Shown here: positions 45,801-54,662 of the stretch, in pieces
Layout: each line of letters starts with the position of its first letter
Position numbering within the stretch: the first letter of the stretch is position 1
Source: Actinomyces glycerinitolerans
GTDB taxonomy: Bacteria > Actinomycetota > Actinomycetes > Actinomycetales > Actinomycetaceae
Direction: 5' to 3'
NCBI RefSeq assembly: GCF_900098745.1
Contig: NZ_FQTT01000011.1
Coordinates: 220,237 to 284,236 of the forward strand
Length of the DNA: 64,000 nt
Notes under the pieces: generated by a model
Database searches by the model: none
What the model saw: only the letters and a program-made list of their open reading frames with translations
What the model was told of the DNA's origin: nothing
Position numbers and translations under genes: made by a program

Positions 45801-45886
45801 GCTCCACTGAGGCTGGACCAGCAACGCGCGCATGGTGATCGCACCGCTGCGTCTTCCCGGTCCCCACGACCGGGCTCCACTGAAGC
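42822..45886 (+). CRISPR. CRISPR array, 43 repeats and 42 spacers
   Basis: 43 repeats of 36 bp (first 42822-42857, last 45851-45886) alternate with 42 spacers of 35-41 bp, mostly 35-37. The repeat begins GTCTTCCCGGTCTCC and ends GGGCTCCATTGAGGC, with the stem CCCGGTC/GACCGGG in the middle. The 3' ATTGAGGC resembles the ATTGAAAC handle of Cas6-processed crRNAs, so transcription is probably on the plus strand. Repeats 1-17, 22-26, 31, 35-38 and 43 carry CACGAC. Repeats 18-21, 27-29, 32-34 and 39-42 carry CAAGGC; repeat 30 has CACAAC. Repeats 35, 36, 39-43 carry extra changes, marking the old end. No cas gene is present in the window, so the type cannot be assigned. Confidence 0.98.
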
Positions 45887-46200
45887 GCGGCGACAAAACG
45901 GGCTTGTTCGACTCGGGGAGTGGAGTGGGGGACGTGACGTGGTGTTTGGCACCTGCGATGTCGGATGCTGGCCTGCTCGCCGGTCACCGTCGACGCCGGG
46001 CAGCTTGCCGCTAGCGCATATTCCGGCGGGCGAAGGCAGGGAGTGTCCAGATCTATGACAAACGAGGTAGGAGGCGGCAGCAGCCGCGGGCAGAACGTTG
46101 GAATCATGCGGGTGTCAGATCGGCTCTCGCGGTCGTAGGCGGCGTTTGTCATCGATTTTGACAACCATAGGAGCATCATTCCGTCCCACGGCGGGGCCCC
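45887..46200. other. region after the array, no gene recognised
   Basis: About 310 bp between the terminal repeat and the decayed receiver domain. No cas1/cas2-like or other recognisable frame is seen on either strand. GC is slightly lower than in core genes. Confidence 0.5.
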
Positions 46201-46239
46201 CGGGGTACACACCCCACACCACCCACACCCACTAACCAG

Positions 46240-46560
46240 AAGAGCCTCTTCACGGATACCACAACGACCGGCAGGTTGTGGGTCTCGGCGCGCTCACGCA
46301 ACCGGGCCAGCAGGCCGTCTCCGGACACGCGCGGCAGCATGCCACTCCACCCGGCGGTTTCCAGTCTGGGCCGTCTCCGGACACGCGCGGCAACGTGAGG
46401 TCCACAGGGACGACGTCGATCCCCTGGCCGCGCTCCGCTCCAGCGCGGCGGCGGCCTCAACGACCAGGACTGCGGGGGCACCCATACCGCCGAACGCCGA
46501 TGATGGCAACCACCGCAACCGTGGCCAGAAACGAGCGAAGCCCCCGGGACCTTGTGGGTC
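46240..46560 (-). pseudogene. decayed response-regulator receiver domain
   Basis: The reverse strand encodes, in broken frames, AVLVVEAAAALER, then ERGQGIDVVPVDLTLPRVSG and finally LPRVSGDGLLARLRERAETH followed by NLPVVVVSVK. The D-L-x-L-P-x-x-S-G-x-x-L-L-x-x-L-R ... P-V-V-V-V-S pattern is that of a CheY-like receiver. A 24-bp direct repeat (46313-46336 and 46369-46392) duplicates the LPRVSGDG coding segment and breaks the frame. No output domain or start is present. Confidence 0.45.
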
Positions 46561-46576
46561 CCGAGGGCCATCGCCG

Positions 46577-46649
46577 TGGCTCCGACCGGCGTCGATCCGG
46601 TGACCTTTCGATTTTCAGTCGAACGCTCTACCAACTGAGCTACAGAGCC
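46577..46649 (-). tRNA. tRNA-Phe (GAA)
   Basis: On the reverse strand the gene reads GGCTCTGTAGCTCAGTTGGT at the 5' end. The anticodon loop ACTGAAAAT gives GAA. The acceptor GGCTCTG pairs with CGGAGCC with one wobble. No CCA is encoded. Confidence 0.93.
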
Positions 46650-46696
46650 GAGGTGCGCGATCGCCCAGCCGTTTCCGACTGAGCGACCCGCATCCG

Positions 46697-46770
46697 CGAC
46701 CTCGACGGGACTTGAACCCGCGACCTCCGCCGTGACAGGGCGGCGCGCTAACCAACTGCGCCACGAGGCC
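46697..46770 (-). tRNA. tRNA-Asp (GTC)
   Basis: On the reverse strand the 5' end is GGCCTCGTGGCGCAGTTGGT. The anticodon loop CTGTCAC gives GTC. The T arm is GCGGGTTCAAGTCCCGT. It lies between tRNA-Glu and tRNA-Phe in a three-tRNA cluster. Confidence 0.93.
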
Positions 46771-46795
46771 AATATGTCATCACTTACGTGAATCG

Positions 46796-46868
46796 TACCC
46801 CCAACGGGATTCGAACCCGTGTTACCGCCGTGAAAGGGCGGGGTCCTAGGCCGCTAGACGATGGGGGC
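46796..46868 (-). tRNA. tRNA-Glu (TTC)
   Basis: On the reverse strand the acceptor GCCCCCA pairs with TGGGGGT. The anticodon loop CTTTCAC gives TTC. The T arm is CACGGGTTCGAATCCCGT. It is the first gene of the Glu-Asp-Phe cluster transcribed leftward. Confidence 0.93.
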
Positions 46869-47030
46869 CCGGTGCCCTTGGCGTCGTCGCGCCTTGAACC
46901 GGGATGTACGGTATTGGGGCGGGACCCGTCCGCGCAAATCTTACGGGCGTGACTCTGCTCACCGCCCGTCGAAGTCCCGCAGACAGCCTCCCCCAAACGG
47001 CCGCCGGCCGGCGCATGGCAGGCTGTTCCC

Positions 47031-47420
47031 ATGACCCCGATCCGCCTGTCCGACGCCGAGTTCGAGTCCGCCGTCGCCGACGCCCTGGACGCCATCCCGG
47101 AGGAACTGGCCGCCGAAATGGACAACGTGGTGGTGCTGGTCCAGGACGAACCGGATGCGGACATGCTCGGCCCCGGCGACTACGACGCCGCCGGCCACCC
47201 CACCCTGCTGGGCCTGTACGACGGCGTGCCGCTGACCGAGCGCGGCGCCGACTGGTCCCTGGCGCTGCCCGATCGCATCCTCATCTTCCAGGGCCCGCTG
47301 CAGCGCTGGTGCCGCAGCCGGGAGGAACTGGTGGAGCAGGTGGCGGTAACCGTGATTCATGAGGTCGGCCACCACTTCGGCATCTCCGACGCCCGCCTGC
47401 ACGAGCTCGGCTGGGAGTAG
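47031..47420 (+). CDS. zincin-like metallopeptidase family protein (DUF1025 type)
   Basis: A 129-residue cytosolic protein with the family zinc motif VIHEVGHHFGISDARLHELG, in which HEVGHH supplies two His ligands and Glu, and the downstream D/E-rich segment supplies the third. The N-terminal MDNVVVLVQDEP strand is typical. Members are minimal metalloproteases of unknown substrate, widespread in Actinomycetota. Length is normal. Confidence 0.88.
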   Translation: MTPIRLSDAEFESAVADALDAIPEELAAEMDNVVVLVQDEPDADMLGPGDYDAAGHPTLLGLYDGVPLTERGADWSLALPDRILIFQGPLQRWCRSREELVEQVAVTVIHEVGHHFGISDARLHELGWE

Positions 47421-47483
47421 GCGTACACATTCACACGGGGCGCAAGCTTCACTCCCGGCGCGATTACGTGTGACACTACCGTT

Positions 47484-48653
47484 ATGACCACAGTTGCACC
47501 CGGGGAATCCTCCTCGCCCGAGGCGCGTCACCTGAGCACCTCATCCACGCCGCCCCGCCGCGAGACACGCATGAGCCGCCGTCACCCGGAGGGGCTGATG
47601 GCTCACGGACCGGTCGGGGATCCGGTGGTAACCGCCCGCAACCTGTCCAAGCTCTTCGGCGACGGCGAGAGCGCGGTCACGGCCCTGGAGTCGGTGGACG
47701 CGCATATCGCTCAAGGCCGCTTCACCGCCATCCTGGGCCCCTCCGGCGCAGGCAAGACGACCCTGCTGCGCTGCCTGGCGGGCCTGGAGACGCCCACCTC
47801 GGGGACGATCATCCTCGACGACGAAGAGATATCCCTGCTGAACCAGCGGCGCCTGACCCGCCTGCGGCGTGAACGGATCGGCCTGATCTTCCAGTCCCAC
47901 AACCTCGTCCCCTCCCTGAGCGTTGTCGAGAACATCACCCTGCCGCTGACGCTGGCCCGGCGGCCCATCGATACCGCGCGCCTGGACCGGATCGTCGACG
48001 TCGTCGGCCTGCGGGGCCGTCTCGATTACCGCCCCGACGAGCTCAGTCCGGAGATGGCCCAGCGAGTGGCCAGTGCCCGCGCACTCCTCGGCGCTCCGGC
48101 GGTGGTGCTCGCCGACGAGCCGACCGGCTCCCTCGGCTCGCCGGCCGCCACGCAGATCCTGCGCATCCTGCGCACCGCGGTCGACGAACTGGAGCAGAGC
48201 GTCATCGTCGCCACTCACAACGCCGACGTGGCCGCCCACGCGGACACCGTCCTGTTCCTGCAAGACGGCAATATCGTTGCCGAGATGAACCAGCCGGACC
48301 GGGATCGGCTCCTGGATGCTCTACACGATCTGGGCGACACAGCCAACGCCAGCATCGGCGTCGGCAACGTCGAGCGGGAAGTCTCGCAGGTGGAGGAGGC
48401 CTGGGCGCAACCGCTCGGCGCTCGAGGATCCGCCCGCTCCCACACCCGCGGTAACCGTCCCCACGACTGGGACGACCCCGGTGAGCGCCCCCGCCCCGGA
48501 AGGTCCGCACGCGACTACGACGCCGCCCCCCACGACTGGGACGACCCCGGCAACCGTCCGACCCGACCCGGGCGACGGCCGCATCGGGCCGCCGGATCCG
48601 GCGGCGCCGGAGCGGACGGCGCAGACCGCAACGACCCCTGGGGCTACCAGTGA
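47484..48653 (+). CDS. ABC transporter ATPase, LolD/MacB-like, altered signature
   Basis: A 389-residue ATPase partner of the following FtsX-type permease. Walker A is ILGPSGAGKTTLLRCLAGLE near residue 84, the Q-loop is GLIFQSHNLVP, Walker B is VVLADEPTGSLG, and the H-loop is IVATHNADVAAH. The signature LSGGQ is replaced by LSPEMAQR near residue 187, and the D-loop is changed (SLGSP). After about residue 265 a ~120-residue Arg/Pro/Asp-rich tail contains two PHDWDDPG repeats. ATP-driven closure is therefore probably weakened. The stop overlaps the permease start. Confidence 0.85.
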   Translation: MTTVAPGESSSPEARHLSTSSTPPRRETRMSRRHPEGLMAHGPVGDPVVTARNLSKLFGDGESAVTALESVDAHIAQGRFTAILGPSGAGKTTLLRCLAGLETPTSGTIILDDEEISLLNQRRLTRLRRERIGLIFQSHNLVPSLSVVENITLPLTLARRPIDTARLDRIVDVVGLRGRLDYRPDELSPEMAQRVASARALLGAPAVVLADEPTGSLGSPAATQILRILRTAVDELEQSVIVATHNADVAAHADTVLFLQDGNIVAEMNQPDRDRLLDALHDLGDTANASIGVGNVEREVSQVEEAWAQPLGARGSARSHTRGNRPHDWDDPGERPRPGRSARDYDAAPHDWDDPGNRPTRPGRRPHRAAGSGGAGADGADRNDPWGYQ

Positions 48654-50017
48654 TCCGGGCGGCCTGGCGCGGCGTGCGCATGCGGCCCGGTCCCGCTCTC
48701 CTGCTTGCCGTGGTCGTCGCCGCGGCCACGGTCATCATGGTCGGCGCCTTCGCGCTTGTCGCCGCCGACCGGGACGGCGGATCGGTGGTAAGCGGACAGG
48801 CCGACTCGTTGGCTCGGGCCGGCACAAATGCACTGGTGCTGGGCCTCGGCGGCTTGACGGGACTCATGCTCGCGCTGATCGTCGCCGAGGCGTTCAGCAC
48901 GAGCCTGCGTCGGCGCGCCGGGGTGTTCGCGCTCCTGCGGGCCACCGGGGCGTCCACGTCGCTGTTGGCGGGGGCCATCCTCCTCCAGGCGCTCGTCATC
49001 GGCCTGTTGGGCAGTGCGCTCGGCCTGCTCGGCAGCATCGTGGCGCCGCGCCTGCTCACCGCCGAACTCGCCTCGGCCCTCAAGCCGACCTGGGACTCCG
49101 GCGAGGCGCTGCTGCCGCAGGAGCTCGCCGTCGGCACGGCCCTACTGGCCACGCTCGTCGGCACCCTGCCGCCCGCCTTACGCGCAGTCACCGCCCCACC
49201 GGGGACGACGCCGGCCGCGCCCTCCAAACCGCAGCAGCCACCGCCGGCACGCGGCGTCATCGGCGCAGTGTTGCTTGTTGTGGGTGCGGTTGGCAGCGTC
49301 GTGGTCTGGCGCGTGGATGTCCTGCCTCACCGCGTCGGCGTGCTGTGGGCAGCGGCCGGAGTGCTGCTCGTCGGGCTGCTCATTGCACTGCCGCAGGCGG
49401 TGCGCGCGCTGGTCGCCGTATTGGGACTGCCGGCGCGACTCGGTTCCAGCGGCCGGCTGGCGCTGCGGCAAATGACGGCAACACCCCGCAGTGCGGCCAC
49501 CATCGCGGTGGCCCCGCTGCTCGCCACTGCGGCGGTCTGCGCGGGCGCGCCGCTCGCCGTCTCACTGCGCGCCACCGTGGCGGATGAGGCCGTCCCCGGA
49601 CGGGCGGCTGCACAACTGGATGTACTGCCCACGTTGCTGATCTGTGTGAGCGCACTCGCCGGTCTGTGCGCAGCCGGAGCCCTGGCGGCATCGGCCGCTG
49701 AGCGGACGGGTGAGAGTGCGCTCATGCGAGCGGTAGGGCAGGGCCGCGGGCAACGGGCCGCGCAGCTCCTGTGTGAATTCACTCTCGCCTGCGTAGCCGG
49801 ACTGGTCCTGGGCGCGGCGACCGGACTGCTGCTGGCCGGGGCGGGAGGAGCCGTGCTGGCCGACCAGGGAATTGGCGGCTTCGCGATCCCCTGGCGGCAA
49901 CTGCTGCCACTGCTGGCGATCGGCTGCGGCGTCGGCGTGCTATCCGCGCTGGCACCGGTGCTGAAACCAGCACCGCAAGTCGTGTCAACCACAGAACCGG
50001 ACGGGGCGCCTGCATAA
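48650..50017 (+). CDS. FtsX/MacB-like ABC permease
   Basis: A 455-residue membrane protein starting at GTG 48650, overlapping the ATPase stop by 4 bp. One N-terminal helix, a very short extracellular part, then two FtsX-type helix bundles: LGLGGLTGLMLALIVAEAFS with RRRAGVFALLRATGAS, and LAGLCAAGALAASAAERTGE with MRAVGQGRGQRAAQLL. It lacks the large periplasmic domain of MacB. It acts with the preceding ATPase in export or signalling (bacitracin-type systems). No two-component genes are adjacent. Confidence 0.85.
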   Translation: MIRAAWRGVRMRPGPALLLAVVVAAATVIMVGAFALVAADRDGGSVVSGQADSLARAGTNALVLGLGGLTGLMLALIVAEAFSTSLRRRAGVFALLRATGASTSLLAGAILLQALVIGLLGSALGLLGSIVAPRLLTAELASALKPTWDSGEALLPQELAVGTALLATLVGTLPPALRAVTAPPGTTPAAPSKPQQPPPARGVIGAVLLVVGAVGSVVVWRVDVLPHRVGVLWAAAGVLLVGLLIALPQAVRALVAVLGLPARLGSSGRLALRQMTATPRSAATIAVAPLLATAAVCAGAPLAVSLRATVADEAVPGRAAAQLDVLPTLLICVSALAGLCAAGALAASAAERTGESALMRAVGQGRGQRAAQLLCEFTLACVAGLVLGAATGLLLAGAGGAVLADQGIGGFAIPWRQLLPLLAIGCGVGVLSALAPVLKPAPQVVSTTEPDGAPA

Positions 50018-50146
50018 CCCCGCCCCAGTCCGTTACCATGCCATTACCTTCCCGTAAGCCCGCGATGAGGTGGTCGACTCTTGTCGGCTCTCGCCGCACC
50101 CGGCCACTGGAGGTACCAGACCCGCCCGCGCCTGTTGAGGAATGCC

Positions 50147-50758
50147 ATGGCGAAAACCACCATCTTCATCTTTCATCCCGATCTCAGCCAGTCCACCATC
50201 AACCTGCGCCTGGCGCAGGCGGCGGAGGGACTGGAAGGAGTCGAGATCCGCGACATGTACGCCCTGTACCCCGACTTCAACTTCGACGTCGAGGCCGAGC
50301 AGGACTTGCTGGAACGCACCGATCGGATCGTGCTTCAGTTCCCGATCCAGTGGTACTCCAGTCCGCCGCTGTTGAAGAAGTGGGAGGACGACGTCCTGAC
50401 CTGGGGATGGGCCTACGGCACCAACGGAGACGCCCTGCAGGGCAAGGAGCTGCTGCTGGCCGTGTCCGCCGGCGCCGTGGCCGCACACTACCGGCGCTTC
50501 GACACCCGCCGTTCGGTGACCGACGTGCTGTTCCGACGGCGTCGGCGCGATCGGGACGCCGCCTCCTCCGGCTACACCATGAACGACGTGCTGCGCCCCT
50601 TCCAGGCCACCAGCGTCATCATCGGCACCGACTACCTGGAGCCCTTCGTCACCCCGGGGGCGACGACGATGCACACCGCCGACCTGGAGGCGCGGGCCAA
50701 GGCCTACGCCCGCTACGTGACCTCACGCAAGCTGCGCATCCTGGACACCTACCAGTAG
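50147..50758 (+). CDS. flavodoxin-fold NAD(P)H oxidoreductase (MdaB/KefF-like)
   Basis: A 203-residue quinone-reductase-type flavoprotein from ATG 50147 (GAGG site upstream). Characteristic strands are TIFIFHPDLSQSTINLRLAQ, VEIRDMYALYPDFNFDVEAE, and IVLQFPIQWYSSPPLLKKWE (the FPxxWYSxPxLLKxW motif). AYGTNGDALQGKELLLAVSA follows. An insertion of Arg residues (FRRRRRDRD) at about residue 128 interrupts the usual TxGG loop region. It probably reduces quinones or electrophiles. Confidence 0.87.
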   Translation: MAKTTIFIFHPDLSQSTINLRLAQAAEGLEGVEIRDMYALYPDFNFDVEAEQDLLERTDRIVLQFPIQWYSSPPLLKKWEDDVLTWGWAYGTNGDALQGKELLLAVSAGAVAAHYRRFDTRRSVTDVLFRRRRRDRDAASSGYTMNDVLRPFQATSVIIGTDYLEPFVTPGATTMHTADLEARAKAYARYVTSRKLRILDTYQ

Positions 50759-50928
50759 CGCCCGCCGCTCGGCCGGTGTCGGGGCCCCGACACCGGGTCC
50801 GCTCCCGGCACGGGCACCCCGGCATGGACCGGAACCCGCGCCGACGCCTATTCCCGCCTTCGAAGCGTCCCTTCCCACACCGATCGGGCGGCGCCCGTTT
50901 GCTCGGGGGCGGCTAGCCTCATGCCACC

Positions 50929-52914
50929 ATGGCCGACTCTCGAATGCCCCGCGCCGCCGTCCGACGGCTGCTGCCGCAGCCCGACGCCCCGCTCCCCCAG
51001 CCGCCCGTCGGCACGTCACCGGGGAGACTGCTGCGCTGGCTGCTGCGCCGCGCCGCCGCACCGCTGGCAGTCGCCACCGCGGCGGCGATCGTCTCCAGCA
51101 TTATCCAGGCGATCGTGCCGTCCTTCCTCGGCGCCGCCCTGGACGCGGGCATCGAGCATGGCCTGAACCCGCGCGTGTGGGCGATTGCGCTGACCCTGCT
51201 GGGGCTGTTCGTGGTCTACGCGGTGGGCGACACCCTGCTGTCCTACTTCCGTGTGCACGGGTGGATGCGAATCAACTTCGACATCACGCGTCTGGTGGGG
51301 CGGCAGGTGTCCACCACCGGCGCCGACTTGCCCCGGCAGGTCTCCTCCGGGGAGGTCGCCTCAATCGTCGCCTCGGACGCCCAGTACATCGGAAACTTCG
51401 CCGAGCGGCTGCCGGAGCTGATCGGGTCCGCCTGCGCCTTCCTGGTGGTGGCGGTGGTCATGCTGAGCACGTCGGTGCGGCTGGGCGTGATCGTGCTGGT
51501 GGGGATGCCGGTGGTGGCGTGGGCGATCACCCCGGTTATCCGGCCGTTGCAACGTCGCCAGTCGGTGCAGCGGGAGGCACAGTCGGCACTTACCACCATC
51601 ACCACCGACACGGTGGCGGGTCTGCGGATTCTGCGCGGGATCGGCGGGGAGGACGTGTTCGCCCACCGCTACCGGGAGGCCTCCCAGGAGCTGCGGCGCC
51701 GTGGCGTCGACGTCGCCGGGGCCCAGTCGCTGTTGATGAGCCTGCAGGTGCTGCTGCCGGGACTGTTCGTCGCCGTCGTCGTGTGGGCGGCGGCCCGCAT
51801 GGCCATCACCGGGGCGATCACGGCCGGTGAACTGGTCACCTTCTACGGCTACACCGCCTACCTGTCCTGGCCACTGATGGTCTTCTCCTACTCGGTGCAG
51901 GACTTCACACGCGCCCTGGTGGGCAGTCGGCGCCTGGCGCGCCTGCTCGCGGTTGAACCGGTCGCCGGGGGCGTTGCCGAACGGCTGGTGCTCGATCCGG
52001 CCCGCCCGGTGCCGGTCGACGGCGAGCTGGTGGACTCCGCCTCGGGGGTGGTGCTGGCGCCCGGGCGCATGACCGCGCTTGTCGCCGCCGATCCGGATGC
52101 CTCCGCCGCGCTGGCCACCCGCCTGGGCCGCTTCGACGACGCGGCTCCGGCCGTCACGCTCGCCGGGCGGGCCCTGACCGACATGCCCTTGGAGCAGGTG
52201 CGCGCCTCGATCGTGGTCTCCGGGGCGACGGCGCAGCTGTTCACCGGCACCCTGCGCGAGGCGCTGGACGTGCGCGGCGGGGCGGCACCCGCACCGGTTG
52301 ACGTTGTCACTCTGGTGGCCGCCGAACGAGAGCGGTCCGGGGTCGCCGATGTGGACCAGAACGTGCACGCGGCGGTGACCCGCGCGGACGGCGACGAGCG
52401 CCTGCTGGCCGCCCTGGAGGTGGCCGACGCCCACGACGTTCTCTCCTCCCTGGACCTGGGGCTGGCGGGCATGATCACCGAGCGGGGGCGGTCACTGTCC
52501 GGCGGGCAACGGCAGCGCGTGGCGTTGGCCCGGGCGCTGCTCACGCAGGCGCCGACGCTGGTACTGATCGAGCCGACCAGCGCTCTGGACTCGCATACGG
52601 AGGCCCGGGTGGCGCGGCGGGTACGCGCCGCCCGCACGGGGCGCACCACGATCGTCACCACCGCCTCCCCGCTGGTGCTGGAGGTCTGCGATGAGGTCGT
52701 CTTCCTCGACGACGCCGGCCGCGAGCGCCTGCGCGCCCCGCACCGAGAGCTGCTGGCCCGCGCCCGGGCCGGTGACCCCGACGCCGTCGCCTACCGCGCC
52801 GTCGTCGCCCGGGCCACGGGGGAGCAACCGCAGGCGGGCACGACCCAAACCCCACGGACCCCGCCGTCGGCGCGACCGAACGCCGTCGCCCCCACCGAGG
52901 AGGCGACCCGCTGA
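50929..52914 (+). CDS. ABC exporter half with degenerate nucleotide-binding domain
   Basis: A 661-residue fused membrane-NBD protein with six helices (residues 45-330). In the NBD the P-loop region reads ALVAADPDASAALATRLG near residue 380, without GKS/T. The Q-loop is lost (VVSGATAQLF) and Walker B is LVLIEPTSALDS (Asp to Ile). The H-loop His is replaced (IVTTASPLVLEV). Only the signature LSGGQRQRVALARALL is intact, near residue 522. The gene is coupled to the next by TGATG. This half can thus only contribute the signature to the partner's ATP site. Confidence 0.88.
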   Translation: MADSRMPRAAVRRLLPQPDAPLPQPPVGTSPGRLLRWLLRRAAAPLAVATAAAIVSSIIQAIVPSFLGAALDAGIEHGLNPRVWAIALTLLGLFVVYAVGDTLLSYFRVHGWMRINFDITRLVGRQVSTTGADLPRQVSSGEVASIVASDAQYIGNFAERLPELIGSACAFLVVAVVMLSTSVRLGVIVLVGMPVVAWAITPVIRPLQRRQSVQREAQSALTTITTDTVAGLRILRGIGGEDVFAHRYREASQELRRRGVDVAGAQSLLMSLQVLLPGLFVAVVVWAAARMAITGAITAGELVTFYGYTAYLSWPLMVFSYSVQDFTRALVGSRRLARLLAVEPVAGGVAERLVLDPARPVPVDGELVDSASGVVLAPGRMTALVAADPDASAALATRLGRFDDAAPAVTLAGRALTDMPLEQVRASIVVSGATAQLFTGTLREALDVRGGAAPAPVDVVTLVAAERERSGVADVDQNVHAAVTRADGDERLLAALEVADAHDVLSSLDLGLAGMITERGRSLSGGQRQRVALARALLTQAPTLVLIEPTSALDSHTEARVARRVRAARTGRTTIVTTASPLVLEVCDEVVFLDDAGRERLRAPHRELLARARAGDPDAVAYRAVVARATGEQPQAGTTQTPRTPPSARPNAVAPTEEATR

Positions 52915-54650
52915 TGGCACTGCCCGTAGCCCCCGGCAAGGTGGCCATGCGCAAGACCTTCGGGATCATGGCCTCCTACCGCATGCGCTTCGTGTGGGTG
53001 CTGATGTTGCAGATCACGGCGGTGCTGGCCACTTTGGTGGCCCCGCAGCTGCTGGGTCGGCTGGTGACTCGCGTGTCCGCAGGCACCGCCACCGTCGACT
53101 ACGTCGACAAGATCGTCCTGGTGATCGTCTTGGTCACGCTAGTCGGCGCGATTATCAATCGGTTCGCCCAGCTGCGTGCACGCACGCTCGGGGAGTCGGT
53201 GTTCGCCGACCTGCGTGAGCGCATGATGACCCGCGTGGTGCACCTGCCCCTGTCCGCCGTCGAGTCCGCGGGGACCGGCGACCTGGTGGGGCGGACCACC
53301 AATGACGTCTCTCGCATCGAGTTCCTGGTGCGGGTGGGCGTGCCCCAGATCATGGTGTGTACGGTGACGATCGTGTTCACGATCGCCGCGGCGGCGGTGT
53401 CGGATCCGCTGCTGGCGGCGGGGCTGCTGCTGGTGGGCCCTCCGGTGTGGGCGATGATGAGCTGGTACTTGCCGATCTCGGTGCCCGCCTACCGTGCCGG
53501 CTCTGCCGCCGATGCGCGAGTCAACGGCGTCGTCTCCGAGACTGTCGACCACGCCTTCACCGTCGACGCCCTGGGGATTGGCCGCCGCCGGGAGGAGGTC
53601 ATCGCCGCGTCGATCGCGGAGGCCTGGAGCCTGGAGAAGTTCACCGCCTGGCTGCGACTGCGCCTGTACCTGGTGCTGGACGTGGCCTGGCGCGCGCCGG
53701 TGGTGGTGATCCTGTTGTGGGGCGGTTTCCTGGCCTCCCGCGGCTGGGCGAGCCTGGGGGCGATCACCACCGTGACCCTGTACGCCATGGAGCTGCGCAA
53801 GCCGATCGGCCAGCTGATGTACTGGATCGACCAGGTGCAGGTGTCCCAGGCGTCGCTCACGCGCATCCTGGGGGTGGAGGAGGTGCCCGAGGACCGTACT
53901 CCCACCGGGGCCGTGCCCGAGGACACGCGTATGCGTCTGCGCGATGTCCGCTTCTCCTACCGCCGGGGCGTGGAGGTGCTGCACGGCATCGACCTGGATC
54001 TGGTGCCCGGGGAGCGGCTCGCCGTCGTCGGCCCGTCGGGCTCTGGCAAGTCGACGCTGGGGCGAATGCTGGCGGGCATCAACCCGCCCACCTCCGGGTC
54101 GGTGACGGTGGGCGGTGTGCCGTTGACGGACTTGACGGAGACGGAGCTGCGCCGGCATGTGGCCCTGGTGACACAGGAACAGCATGTGTTCTCCGGCACG
54201 ATTGCCGACAACGTGCGCCTGGGCCGCCCGGACGCGGACGACGCCACCATTGCCCGCGCGATCACGGCCATCGGCGCGCAGGCGTGGGTGGAGGCGCTAC
54301 CCGATGGCATGCACACGCGGGTTGGCTCGGGAAACCTGACGCTCACGCCCGCGCAGGCCCAGGAGGTGGCGCTGGCACGATTGGTGCTGCTCGATCCTCA
54401 TACGCTGATCCTGGACGAGGCGACCTCCCTGCTGGACCCCCACGCCGCGCGCACCCTGGAGCGGACGCTGTCCACGGCGCTGGCTGGGCGCACGGTGATC
54501 GAGGTGGCGCACCGGCTGTACACCGCGCAGGACGCGGACCGGGTGGCCGTCATGCTGGATGGGCGGATCGTGGAGCTGGGTACGCATGACGAGCTGGTCG
54601 CCCGCGGCGGGGAATACGCGAGCCTGTGGGAGGCCTGGAGCCAGGAGTAG
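52914..54650 (+). CDS. ABC exporter half with intact P-loop and lost signature
   Basis: A 578-residue partner of the preceding half-transporter. Six helices are followed by an NBD with canonical Walker A VVGPSGSGKSTLGRMLAGIN near residue 372, Q-loop LVTQEQHVFSGTIADNVRLG, Walker B LILDEATSLLDPHA and H-loop EVAHRLYTAQDADRV. The signature is replaced by LTLTPAQAQEVALARL (no GGQ). With the first half this leaves one complete composite ATP site. Substrate is unknown; the class includes multidrug, lipid and siderophore exporters. Confidence 0.9.
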   Translation: MALPVAPGKVAMRKTFGIMASYRMRFVWVLMLQITAVLATLVAPQLLGRLVTRVSAGTATVDYVDKIVLVIVLVTLVGAIINRFAQLRARTLGESVFADLRERMMTRVVHLPLSAVESAGTGDLVGRTTNDVSRIEFLVRVGVPQIMVCTVTIVFTIAAAAVSDPLLAAGLLLVGPPVWAMMSWYLPISVPAYRAGSAADARVNGVVSETVDHAFTVDALGIGRRREEVIAASIAEAWSLEKFTAWLRLRLYLVLDVAWRAPVVVILLWGGFLASRGWASLGAITTVTLYAMELRKPIGQLMYWIDQVQVSQASLTRILGVEEVPEDRTPTGAVPEDTRMRLRDVRFSYRRGVEVLHGIDLDLVPGERLAVVGPSGSGKSTLGRMLAGINPPTSGSVTVGGVPLTDLTETELRRHVALVTQEQHVFSGTIADNVRLGRPDADDATIARAITAIGAQAWVEALPDGMHTRVGSGNLTLTPAQAQEVALARLVLLDPHTLILDEATSLLDPHAARTLERTLSTALAGRTVIEVAHRLYTAQDADRVAVMLDGRIVELGTHDELVARGGEYASLWEAWSQE

Positions 54651-54662
54651 GCCCGCCCTCCG

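Noticed and set aside
42607-45896. Many long open frames on both strands through 42.6-45.9 kb with repeating PQWSPVVETGKT or LPGLHDRAPLR segments
   Set aside because: They are translations of CRISPR repeats and spacers. The periodicity equals the repeat-spacer unit and no ribosome binding sites are present.
42493-46200. cas genes beside the CRISPR array
   Set aside because: Both flanks were read in all frames. No Cas1 or Cas2, helicase-nuclease or RAMP-like frame of useful length exists.
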